From GCA-002722245 sp964230605 (GTDB lineage: Bacteria > Bacteroidota > Bacteroidia > Flavobacteriales_C > GCA-002722245), in the NCBI GenBank assembly GCA_964230605.1, contig CAXRIN010000074.1:1-17156 (forward strand): a stretch of 17,156 nt of DNA, given 5' to 3'. Positions 1-6,583 of the stretch are shown one piece after another. A program made the translations under genes and the position numbers. Numbering within the stretch: the stretch's first letter is position 1; each line of letters begins with the position of its first letter. Below the pieces are notes generated by a model. That model did no database searches and was not told the origin of the DNA. It worked only from the letters and a program-made list of their open reading frames with translations.

Positions 1-52
1 TGATACAACTGTGTTCATCTGGAAACTCTTCAATAAACCTTAAAATATTCAT
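1..52 (-). mobile_element. 5' end of probable IS1595-family (ISXO2-like) transposase, partial
   Basis: Reading leftwards from an ATG at 52-50, the minus strand encodes 17 residues, MNILRFIEEFPDEHSCI, before the window ends. The pattern MN-I-x-x-F-x-x-x-FP-x-E-x-x-C-I is what I recall at the very N-terminus of IS1595/ISXO2-like DDE transposases, just ahead of their zinc ribbon. No terminal inverted repeat or target duplication could be identified in the bases to the right, so the boundary of the element is unknown. The call rests on a short stretch and is tentative. The alternative is an unrelated host gene that happens to start the same way. Confidence 0.5.
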
Positions 53-76
53 AACCAATCTTTTCTGTAAAGAAAG

Positions 77-574
77 GTGTTCACTCCGTACTCAACTTAC
101 GGTTTAGGTATAATTGTGGGGAATCAGATTTTATTATTTGGATTTTTAACTGTTGTCATTTTATTCAGTTTTCTTTTAATCTTAAAGCTTTTTCAGACTA
201 AATACTCTGACTTTGTTCTCGTTGCTATTACCGTTTTATCTATTCTTTCCGTTTATATAGGTGCTGTTTTAAGTAATTGGATTACATCCTTGTATATATT
301 GAGAAAGTATTTGAAATATGATTCGCTCTGGGGTATTTCATTTATTTCAGGATTCTGGTTTACTATCGGTTCTGCTATTGTCGGAATGATTTCAGAAAAT
401 AAATTAGATTGGATTTGGGGTGAATTAGTTCCAATAATAGCAGGAGGCTTGGCCTTAATACTACTAGGTGCACTTGTAAATGCTTTAGGTTTAGTATCTG
501 CCAATCATCTTTTCAAAATAAAAAGGAAGTTACTCGTAAAATCAAAAAGAGTAGAGGTTTTAGATGATTTCTAA
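77..574 (+). CDS. Small multi-pass membrane protein of unknown function
   Basis: This 165-residue protein is not recognised. It has about four hydrophobic helices (roughly residues 16-40, 46-70, 84-106 and 114-140) and a basic, lysine-rich C-terminal tail, so it is probably an inner-membrane protein. The frame is closed by a TAA at 68-70, so the first usable start is GTG at 77. There is no spaced ribosome-binding site, and a second GTG at 116 would remove 13 residues. It lies directly beside the transposase start on the opposite strand. It could therefore be a host gene that lost its 5' end to the insertion, or an IS passenger. The bidirectional terminator at 661-697 would end its transcript. 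Coding status is supported mainly by the long open frame and coherent hydrophobic pattern. Confidence 0.55.
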   Translation: MFTPYSTYGLGIIVGNQILLFGFLTVVILFSFLLILKLFQTKYSDFVLVAITVLSILSVYIGAVLSNWITSLYILRKYLKYDSLWGISFISGFWFTIGSAIVGMISENKLDWIWGELVPIIAGGLALILLGALVNALGLVSANHLFKIKRKLLVKSKRVEVLDDF

Positions 575-660
575 ATGTTGAAACGTGCTGTGGGCGCGTA
601 TTAACGTTTTGCTGTAATGGTTAATCTATCACGATACTTATGCAAGATGCAAAAAAAAAA
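575..660. other. Non-coding stretch with imperfect inverted copy of dnaN 3' end
   Basis: No gene is visible here. Bases 614-624 (GTAATGGTTAA) are an exact reverse complement of 716-726, which are the last codons of dnaN. Allowing small indels, the similarity spans roughly 606-628. The stretch 580-610 is richer in G and C than its surroundings. A run of ten A residues at 651-660 leads into the terminator. Confidence 0.4.
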
Positions 661-697
661 GAAAAGCTGAATCGAAGGATTCAGCTTTTCTTTTTTT
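661..697. terminator. Bidirectional rho-independent terminator between the 77-574 gene and dnaN
   Basis: A perfect 13-bp stem (GAAAAGCTGAATC at 661-673, complement at 678-690) closes on a GAAG loop. It is followed by a T run on the plus strand and preceded by an A run at 651-660, which becomes a T run on the minus strand. It can therefore end both the rightward transcript of the membrane-protein gene and the leftward dnaN transcript, whose stop codon is 15 bases away. Confidence 0.9.
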
Positions 698-711
698 GGT
701 TCTGTTATAAA

Positions 712-1827
712 TTAGTTAACCATTACTGGCATAACTAGCATTAAAATATCTTCTTCAGAAGCTTCGCTTGATTCAGGTAAAATTAATCCAGCTCTACTTG
801 GGTCGCTCATTTCAATTGTTACTTCATCAGTATCAATGTTGTTTAGCATTTCAATAAGGAATTTTGAGTTGAATCCAATCTCCATGTCTTCTCCAGAGTA
901 GCTACAAGTTAACTTTTCATCCGCTTTATTCGCGAAGTCTAAATCTTCAGCTGATATATTTAGAGAACTTCCAGCAAGTTTTAAGTTAACCTGATGTGTT
1001 GTTTTATTAGCGAAAATAGCAACACGTTTTACAGAGTTTAAAAGTAAACTTCTGTCTATGGTTAATTTATTAGGGTTCTCTTTAGGAATTACAGCCTCGT
1101 AGTTAGGATATTTACCTTCAACTAATCTACAAACCAAGTGAATATCTCCAATTGTAAAGAAAGCATTGTTTTGATTGTATTCAATCGTTGTTTCGGGATT
1201 GCTGTTTAAACAATTCTTTAACAAGTTAAGAGGTTTGCTAGGCAGAATAAACGAAGTAGAGTTTTCGCTTTTTGCATCTAGTCTTCTATATCTAACTAGT
1301 TTATGTGCATCAGTAGCAACAAAAGTTAAATTGTCCGAATTTAGTTCACAGAAAACACCGCTCATTACTGGTCTTAATTCATCATTTCCAGCTGCAAATA
1401 ATGATTTGCTTATTGCTCTTGAAATGACTTCTGAAGCAAGGGTTAAAGAGTTTGATTGTTCGATTTCTGGTACTTTTGGAAATTCTTCTCCACTATGTCC
1501 ACTTAATTTGTATTTTCCATAGTCTGAAGATATTTCAATTTGAAAATTCCCTTTATCTACTGAAAATTTAATTGGGTGATCCGACAAGTTTTTAAGTATA
1601 TCAATCAACATTTTAGCAGGGATAGCAATAAGTCCATCTTCTTTTGATTCCACTGAAAGTTTTGAGCTCATTGTTGTTTCCAAATCAGAGGCAGAAACTT
1701 TTAAATCTGAACCTTTAATTTCAAATAAGAAGTTATCTAGGATTGGAAGTGTATTACTTGAGTTTAAAACTCCTTGGATTAAAGAAAGTTGCTTTAGTAA
1801 AGAAGCACTGGATACAATAAAATTCAT
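712..1827 (-). CDS. dnaN: DNA polymerase III beta subunit (sliding clamp)
   Basis: The 371-residue product matches the usual length of a bacterial sliding clamp with three repeated clamp domains. It would form a ring dimer that tethers DNA polymerase III and other clamp-binding proteins to DNA. Recognisable parts are the N-terminus MNFIVSSASLLKQL, the segment around NTLPILDNFLFE, the mid-region with NDELRPVMSGV, and the C-terminal LVMPVMVN, which resembles the conserved end of the family that shapes the peptide-binding pocket. The ATG at 1827 is well placed: a TAnnTTTG promoter-like element lies about 20 bases upstream. The gene stands alone, divergent from the dioxygenase-like gene, and ends at the strong terminator at 661-697. 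dnaA is not adjacent in this window. Confidence 0.97.
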   Translation of the reverse strand: MNFIVSSASLLKQLSLIQGVLNSSNTLPILDNFLFEIKGSDLKVSASDLETTMSSKLSVESKEDGLIAIPAKMLIDILKNLSDHPIKFSVDKGNFQIEISSDYGKYKLSGHSGEEFPKVPEIEQSNSLTLASEVISRAISKSLFAAGNDELRPVMSGVFCELNSDNLTFVATDAHKLVRYRRLDAKSENSTSFILPSKPLNLLKNCLNSNPETTIEYNQNNAFFTIGDIHLVCRLVEGKYPNYEAVIPKENPNKLTIDRSLLLNSVKRVAIFANKTTHQVNLKLAGSSLNISAEDLDFANKADEKLTCSYSGEDMEIGFNSKFLIEMLNNIDTDEVTIEMSDPSRAGLILPESSEASEEDILMLVMPVMVN

Positions 1828-1848
1828 TTCTCTGCAATTTAGTGTCTA

Positions 1849-1856
1849 CAAATATA
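1849..1856 (-). promoter_or_regulatory. Candidate -7 promoter element of dnaN
   Basis: On the minus strand this reads TATATTTG, an exact match to the Bacteroidota primary-sigma -7 consensus TAnnTTTG. It would place the transcript start roughly 15 bases before the dnaN ATG. No TTG-type -33 element was found at the expected spacing, so this is a motif match only. Confidence 0.5.
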
Positions 1857-1891
1857 ACCGAAGGTGCAATTTTCTAATCCTTACAAAATGT

Positions 1892-1925
1892 CTAATTATT
1901 AACAATTGAATAGGACTAATTAACA
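1892..1925. repeat. Short direct repeat in the dnaN/dioxygenase intergenic region
   Basis: CTAATTATTAACA (1892-1904) recurs in shortened form as CTAATTAACA (1916-1925), 24 bases apart, in the 181-base divergent promoter region. It could be a pair of regulator sites, but in such AT-rich DNA chance is a fair explanation. Confidence 0.25.
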
Positions 1926-2008
1926 TTTCTGAAAATTGTTCAATTTATGATTTGATTCAGCTTTTTTAGCAATATTTTTTTGTAGATTAAAACTCTAAAA
2001 TCTTTTCT

Positions 2009-2542
2009 ATGATTATAAAAAACATTCATACTCCAGAGCAGTTAGTGTCAGAATTAAAAAATGTAAAATCAAAGTTTGGTTATTTCGAGGTTTTACAAAG
2101 AATGGATATTACCCGAGAGGCGTTTGAAAGTTATTTTACTTGGAGTGAAAAGAAATACACAAGAAACTGTTTAGCTAGAACTGAGGATTTTGAGTTAATG
2201 GTTATGTGTTGGGAGCAGGGGCAAGAAACTAGAATTCATGATTATGGTGAAGCGATGGCTTGGATTCATCCAATTTGTGGTTCACTTAAAGAAGAGAAAT
2301 ACTTGTTAAGTGATAACGGAACTGGTTTAGTTAAGGTAAGTTCGATAGGTGTAGAGGTAGGAGAATTCTCATTTTTTCATAAAACGGGAATTCATAAATA
2401 CATTAATAACTATGAATCTCGATCAGTGAGTCTGCATTTATACGTTGGTCCTGTAAAATCAAGAAAAATTTACGATTGTTCAGAAGGGTTTTGTAAAACG
2501 TGGGAAGAAGAATGCTCGGATGATTGTGTTTGTGATATTTAA
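2009..2542 (+). CDS. Cysteine dioxygenase-like cupin protein with altered metal site
   Basis: This 177-residue protein has the cysteine dioxygenase (CDO) layout. YTRN at residues 50-53 contains the Arg that binds the substrate carboxylate in the family. The first cupin motif (LMVMCWEQG, then IHDYG at 76-80) is followed by GSLKEE at 91-96, and the second motif contains SLHLY at 141-145. CDOs oxidise cysteine to cysteine sulfinate using iron held by three histidines. His77 and His143 are present, but the usual second His of the HxH pair is Tyr79, read from an unambiguous TAT codon. The last 21 residues hold five cysteines (157, 162, 169, 173, 175), unlike a typical CDO. The protein may be an atypical thiol dioxygenase or have lost activity; an intact 177-codon frame argues against a decayed gene. 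The gene converges on mnmA. Confidence 0.8.
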   Translation: MIIKNIHTPEQLVSELKNVKSKFGYFEVLQRMDITREAFESYFTWSEKKYTRNCLARTEDFELMVMCWEQGQETRIHDYGEAMAWIHPICGSLKEEKYLLSDNGTGLVKVSSIGVEVGEFSFFHKTGIHKYINNYESRSVSLHLYVGPVKSRKIYDCSEGFCKTWEEECSDDCVCDI

Positions 2543-2543
2543 G

Positions 2544-3713
2544 TTAAGAAATTACTCCCGATCCAATTAATTCATCTCCATCGTACCATGCTGCAAATTG
2601 CCCTGCAGCAACACCTCTTTGAATTTCGTGGAAAATGATATAAAGACCCTCTTCTTTTATTTTTAACGTTGCAGGTGATAAATGTTGACGATATCTAATT
2701 CTGGTTAGTAATTGTTTTTCTTCGCCTGGATTCATTCTTAAGTCTTCTCTAATCCAATGGACTTCGTCTGATGAGATAAATAAACCTCTTCTGTTTAATC
2801 CTGGATGGTCATGTCCTTGACCAGTGTAAACAACGTTTTCGTTTACATCAGTACCAATAACGAATAGAGGCTCTATTTTTCCTCCAACACCAAGACCTTT
2901 TCTTTGGCCAATTGTAAAGAAGTGAGCGCCATTATGTTCACCAACAACAATTCCATCCTCTCTGTTATGAATATGTGGAGCAGTTAGAATGTTAATATCT
3001 TCTGTTTCCTCAGTGTGGTAAATGTTTGAGTTTTTGGGAATTTCAATTATATCTCCCTTTTTGGCATTTAATTGTTGTTGTAGGAATTCAGGTAAATGGA
3101 CTTTGCCAATAAAGCATAAGCCTTGTGAATCCTTTTTGTTTGCCGTAACTAACCCTTGTTCCTCTGCTATTTTTCTTACTTCTGGCTTTTGTAAATGACC
3201 AATAGGAAAAAGAGCTCTTGATAATTGTTCTTGACTTAACTGACAAAGAAAATAACTTTGGTCTTTATTTTTATCAGCTCCGGCTTTCAACTGGTAAATA
3301 GTTTTGCCGTTTGATTCGATGCTTGATTTTTGACAGTAATGTCCAGTAGCAACGAAATCAGCGCCTAATTCTAAACATTTATCAAGAAATACGTCGAATT
3401 TAATTTCTCGATTACAAAGAACATCCGGGTTAGGCGTTCGGCCTTTTTCGTACTCATTGAACATGTAATCAACTATTCGTTCTTTGTAAACCTCGGAGAA
3501 ATCAATTACTTGAAAAGGAATTCCTAGTTTTTCAGCAACTAGTAAGGCATCTGTAGAATCTTCTATCCATGGACATTCTGCTTCAAGCGTAACAGAGGCG
3601 TCGTGCCAGTTTTTCATGAAAAGCCCTATAACGTCATAGCCTTGTTCCTTCAGAAGGTATGCAGAGACGCTTGAATCAACTCCGCCACTTAGTCCTACAA
3701 CAACTCTTTTCAT
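2544..3713 (-). CDS. mnmA: tRNA-specific 2-thiouridylase MnmA
   Basis: MnmA activates U34 of the glutamate, glutamine and lysine tRNAs with ATP and inserts sulfur delivered by a persulfide relay. The 389-residue product shows the ATP-pyrophosphatase loop SGGVDSS at 9-15, and both conserved cysteines: Cys100 in TPNPDVLCN and Cys200 in DSQGLCFIG. The HNGAHFFTIGQRKGLGVGG segment of the central beta domain is also present. A frame continues 20 codons upstream, but I start at the ATG at 3713. It gives the family's MKRVVVGLSGG beginning, and the extension would run through the rho terminator. About 20 extra residues around 225-250, relative to the E. coli protein, are usual in Bacteroidota as I recall. 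The cysteine desulfurase at 6580-7698 is a plausible sulfur donor. Confidence 0.97.
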   Translation of the reverse strand: MKRVVVGLSGGVDSSVSAYLLKEQGYDVIGLFMKNWHDASVTLEAECPWIEDSTDALLVAEKLGIPFQVIDFSEVYKERIVDYMFNEYEKGRTPNPDVLCNREIKFDVFLDKCLELGADFVATGHYCQKSSIESNGKTIYQLKAGADKNKDQSYFLCQLSQEQLSRALFPIGHLQKPEVRKIAEEQGLVTANKKDSQGLCFIGKVHLPEFLQQQLNAKKGDIIEIPKNSNIYHTEETEDINILTAPHIHNREDGIVVGEHNGAHFFTIGQRKGLGVGGKIEPLFVIGTDVNENVVYTGQGHDHPGLNRRGLFISSDEVHWIREDLRMNPGEEKQLLTRIRYRQHLSPATLKIKEEGLYIIFHEIQRGVAAGQFAAWYDGDELIGSGVIS

Positions 3714-3717
3714 GATG

Positions 3718-3725
3718 CAAAGATA
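3718..3725 (-). promoter_or_regulatory. Candidate -7 promoter element of mnmA
   Basis: The minus strand reads TATCTTTG, an exact fit to TAnnTTTG, with only four bases (CATC) before the mnmA ATG. If used, transcription would begin at or next to the start codon, giving a nearly leaderless mRNA. No -33 TTG was seen at the usual spacing. Confidence 0.4.
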
Positions 3726-3758
3726 GTTAATAGCTGTTAGAGTAGGGAATAGGGCAAT

Positions 3759-3786
3759 AAAAAAGGCATCCAACTGGATGCCTTTT
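3759..3786 (-). terminator. Rho-independent terminator downstream of rho
   Basis: A perfect 11-bp stem (AAAAGGCATCC at 3761-3771, complement at 3776-3786) has a four-base loop. On the minus strand it is followed by a T run (TTTTTTATT). It starts 17 bases after the rho stop codon and so ends the rho transcript. It also separates rho from mnmA, which must then have its own promoter. Confidence 0.9.
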
Positions 3787-3803
3787 CAATATCTAATTTT
3801 CAA

Positions 3804-5369
3804 TTAACTATTCATTGAGATTAAGAACTCGTCGTTGTTTTGTGTATGACGAATTCTTTCTTGTAAGAACTCCATCGCTTCTTGAGCTGTCATATCTGCT
3901 AAGAATTTTCTTAATGCCCAAATACGTTTAATAGCATGCTGGTCCATTAATAAGTCGTCTCTACGAGTTGAAGATAACGTAAGATCGATAGCTGGGTAAA
4001 GGCGTTTGTTGGCTAATTTTCTATCTAACTGTAATTCCATGTTACCGGTACCTTTGAATTCTTCAAAGATTACTTCGTCCATCTTAGATCCAGTATCAAC
4101 TAAAGCGGTAGCTAGTATTGTTAACGAACCACCATTTTCAATTTTACGAGCAGCACCAAAGAATCTTTTTGGTTTGTGAAGTGCGTTTGCATCAACCCCT
4201 CCAGAAAGTACTTTTCCAGATGCAGGTGAAACGGTATTGTAAGCTCTTGCTAAACGAGTAATTGAGTCAAGTAAAATAACTACATCATGACCACATTCTG
4301 TCATTCTTTTAGCTTTCTCTAAAACTAAATTCGCAACTTTTACATGTTTTTCAGCTGGTTCATCAAATGTAGAAGCCACAACTTCTGCATTTACTGATCT
4401 AGCCATATCAGTTACCTCTTCAGGTCTTTCATCAATCAATAAAACAATCATGTATACTTCTGGGTGGTTCTCAGCAATTGAGTTGGCCACTTCTTTCAGT
4501 AACATAGTTTTTCCTGATTTAGGTTGAGAGACAATTAAACCTCTTTGCCCTTTACCAATAGGTGCAAACATGTCTAATATTCTCATTGAAATCGATTGTT
4601 TCTGTCCTTTAACTAAAGTGAATTTTTCCTCTGGGAATAAAGGAGTTAGGTAATCGAAGGGGACTCGATCTCTTACAACGTCAGGTTCTCTACCATTAAT
4701 CTCTTTTACTTTTACAAGAGGGAAATATTTCTCTCCTTCTTTTGGAGGACGAATCATTCCAACAACAGTATCACCTGTTTTTAAACCAAATAACTTAATT
4801 TGAGTTTGTGATACATAAATGTCATCAGGAGAAGAAAGGTAGTTGAAGTCTGATGATCTAAGAAATCCATAACCGTCAGGCATAACTTCTAAAACCCCTT
4901 CGCTATCAACAACTCCATCAAAGTTATAAAGTGGTTCAGATGATTTTCTTTCGTTATTATTTTCTTTGTTGAAATCTTTTTCCCCTCTAGGAGTATTGTT
5001 TCTTTCTCTTCTTTCGAATTTTTGCTCTCTGCGTTCGCCTCGATCCTGGTTTTCTTTTCTTTCAGGTCTTTCTTTCGTTTCCTCCGAGACAGCTTCTTTT
5101 GGTTTTTCAGCTACTGAAGTAGTTTCTGTTGCTGATTCTGTTTCTTCGCCAGAATTACTTTTTTCAACTCTATCTCTTTTTCTTTTCTTTTTGGGCTCAT
5201 CAGAAGATGATTCAGCTGCATCGGTTGATTGATGCTTGTTTTGCTCATCAAGAATAGCTTCAATTAATTCACCTTTTTTTAGTTTGTCGGCTCCGTTAAT
5301 TTGAAGAACAGTTGCAATTTCGCGCAAATCAGCAACTAGCTTTTTGTTTAAATCCAAAATGCTGTACAT
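3804..5369 (-). CDS. rho: Transcription termination factor Rho with charged N-terminal insertion
   Basis: Rho is the hexameric RNA helicase that ends transcription of untranslated RNA. The 521-residue protein begins with a Rho N-terminal helical domain (about 1-45, MYSILDLNKKLVADLREIA). A low-complexity region follows, dense in E, K, R, S and N (about 46-145), then the RNA-binding cold-shock-like domain (GYGFLRSSDFNYL at 166-178). The ATPase domain has Walker A PKSGKT at 283-288, Walker B VVILLDS at 363-369, and Q/R-loop segments KVLSGGVDANAL and GTGNMELQLDRKL. E. coli Rho is about 100 residues shorter, and the insertion accounts for the difference. Long disordered insertions are typical of Bacteroidota Rho; in Bacteroides thetaiotaomicron one is known to support phase separation. 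The 198-base leader and dedicated terminator suggest independent control. Confidence 0.97.
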   Translation of the reverse strand: MYSILDLNKKLVADLREIATVLQINGADKLKKGELIEAILDEQNKHQSTDAAESSSDEPKKKRKRDRVEKSNSGEETESATETTSVAEKPKEAVSEETKERPERKENQDRGERREQKFERRERNNTPRGEKDFNKENNNERKSSEPLYNFDGVVDSEGVLEVMPDGYGFLRSSDFNYLSSPDDIYVSQTQIKLFGLKTGDTVVGMIRPPKEGEKYFPLVKVKEINGREPDVVRDRVPFDYLTPLFPEEKFTLVKGQKQSISMRILDMFAPIGKGQRGLIVSQPKSGKTMLLKEVANSIAENHPEVYMIVLLIDERPEEVTDMARSVNAEVVASTFDEPAEKHVKVANLVLEKAKRMTECGHDVVILLDSITRLARAYNTVSPASGKVLSGGVDANALHKPKRFFGAARKIENGGSLTILATALVDTGSKMDEVIFEEFKGTGNMELQLDRKLANKRLYPAIDLTLSSTRRDDLLMDQHAIKRIWALRKFLADMTAQEAMEFLQERIRHTQNNDEFLISMNS

Positions 5370-5567
5370 ATAAAATTCGATTGATTATTGTAATATTTCA
5401 ATATGAAAAAAAACTTGGGGAAATTATTCTGCGAGAGCTCGCTGAATTGTTTCTGTATACAATGATATAAATAATATCATTAGCAGATTGCTATTTTTTT
5501 ATTTTTTTTTCAAAAACAAAATGTTTTTAAAAAAGTCAATAGAAATAAGGGTTTAGAAGCCTTTAGT
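5370..5567 (-). promoter_or_regulatory. Long AT-rich rho leader with an inverted repeat
   Basis: The 198 bases between DUF4293 and rho contain no gene. On the minus strand they hold poly-A/poly-T tracts (about 5491-5520) and then a perfect 8-bp inverted repeat, AATGATAT-AAATA-ATATCATT, at 5461-5481. Beside the repeat is TATCATTG, one mismatch from TAnnTTTG, followed by GTATAC. This is the likeliest promoter or operator zone for rho, leaving a leader of about 90 bases. Rho genes are often autoregulated in their leader; nothing here proves it. Confidence 0.4.
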
Positions 5568-6020
5568 TTATCTGATTCTATCTATAGATCTTACTAATTC
5601 GTCATCTTTTTTAATAGATTTAGCAGCTAACAAAAATAATATTGTAGATAACGGTAAAATAAAAGAAGCAAATCCAATTGAAATTTCACTTTCAGCTATT
5701 TCTTTAACATTGAAATAAGAGATAACAAGGAATATTATTTCAGCTATTGTAAGCAATGCACATATTCTTGCGAATTTCATTTGTTGTTTTCTGTTCTTAA
5801 AAAGGAAAATAGTAACAATTGACAATGCCGCTATGCCTATTCCCAGAATTAGCGTTTTCATATCTCCATCAGTTTTCTCCCCGGCGTTATTGTAAATTCC
5901 TGATCCCGTCACTTTGTATGAAGATTCTAGTGCATTAAAAGTGTAGTATGTTCCTGTTGCAAATAAAACTTGTACAATTGAACCAACAAGTAAGTATAGT
6001 GATTGAATTCTTTGAATCAT
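5568..6020 (-). CDS. DUF4293 family membrane protein
   Basis: This 150-residue protein fits the Bacteroidota family DUF4293. It begins MIQRIQSLYLLVG and ends in a charged tail, DDELVRSIDRIR, both of which I recall as the family's hallmark ends. Four transmembrane helices are visible (about 8-28, 54-74, 82-103 and 114-134), with a 25-residue loop after the first that probably faces the periplasm. Function is unknown. It starts 11 bases after the DUF4202 stop codon, so it is probably in the same operon, and it sits immediately upstream of rho, an arrangement I recall from other Bacteroidota. Confidence 0.88.
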   Translation of the reverse strand: MIQRIQSLYLLVGSIVQVLFATGTYYTFNALESSYKVTGSGIYNNAGEKTDGDMKTLILGIGIAALSIVTIFLFKNRKQQMKFARICALLTIAEIIFLVISYFNVKEIAESEISIGFASFILPLSTILFLLAAKSIKKDDELVRSIDRIR

Positions 6021-6031
6021 GATTATCTTTT

Positions 6032-6583
6032 TTACGCTAATGCTTTTTGTATAAGATTTAAAATAGAGGCAGGGTAGTTTATTTCTAAGGCAAATTTATG
6101 AGCTTTCTCTGACATCTTCCCCCAAGTTTTTTGAATTATTTTAATCCACTTTTCCTCAGAGTAATCTTTTGTTGCTGAAAATGGTTGAATGTAATTTTCT
6201 AGAAATACTAAACACGCTACATCTTCAATTAGCTGAGAATTCGCATCTTTTCTTAGGTCTTTTTTGGCTATCATTGACTTTACTTCATTAATAACTTCAG
6301 TTGAATAACCTAATTCCGAAAGAAGATCTGCTGCTTTTTCTGCTTGGTAGTTGTATAATTTAATTCTCCATTGATAATAACCTTTTTTATCCATAGGAAA
6401 CTCAGAACGTGAAATTTCCCATCTTCTGAAATGTTGGCACCTTGCGGCTAGCTCTTGAGCTTCTGAATAATCCGGTTTAATCTTTTTTAACCATTCAAAA
6501 CATTGTTCTGAATAAACGATTGCTTCTCCTTTAGGATCTTCTTTGAGTGCTTTATTGATTAATTCAATTGCTTGTCTTCTCAT
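6032..6583 (-). CDS. DUF4202 domain-containing protein
   Basis: The 183-residue, mostly helical and soluble protein matches DUF4202. The hallmark is AARCQHFRRWEISRSEFPMD (residues 46-65), followed by a KKDLRKD segment at 107-113 and EDVACLVFLEN at 120-130. The invariant-looking His51, Arg53-Arg54-Trp55-Glu56 and Glu120-Asp121 could form a metal or phosphate site like that of HD-fold enzymes. That reading is inference; no activity is known to me. Its ATG overlaps the stop of the cysteine desulfurase gene by four bases (ATGA), implying translational coupling and a possible shared pathway. Confidence 0.88.
   Translation of the reverse strand: MRRQAIELINKALKEDPKGEAIVYSEQCFEWLKKIKPDYSEAQELAARCQHFRRWEISRSEFPMDKKGYYQWRIKLYNYQAEKAADLLSELGYSTEVINEVKSMIAKKDLRKDANSQLIEDVACLVFLENYIQPFSATKDYSEEKWIKIIQKTWGKMSEKAHKFALEINYPASILNLIQKALA

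Noticed and set aside
86..102. CCGTA...TACGG inverted repeat as an IS end
   Set aside because: Only 5-bp arms with a 7-base loop. It does not match a terminal repeat I know, and no partner is in the window.
1175..1522. 115-codon plus-strand frame opposite dnaN
   Set aside because: Antisense to a clear dnaN; the composition is explained by the opposite-strand codons.
2009..2542. Calling the dioxygenase-like gene a pseudogene
   Set aside because: The frame is intact at the full family length with conserved YTRN and SLHLY. One altered ligand is not enough to call decay.
3714..3773. Longer mnmA reading frame adding 20 residues upstream of MKRVVVG
   Set aside because: The extension overlaps the rho terminator hairpin and has no family resemblance, whereas MKRVVVGLSGG is the standard MnmA start.
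4966..5232. 88-codon plus-strand open frame opposite rho
   Set aside because: It is the antisense of the low-complexity charged insertion of Rho, giving a Ser/Phe/Leu-rich artefact with no start context.
5431..5442. GCGAGAGCTCGC as a hairpin or terminator in the rho leader
   Set aside because: The 5-bp arms leave only a two-base loop and there is no following T run.
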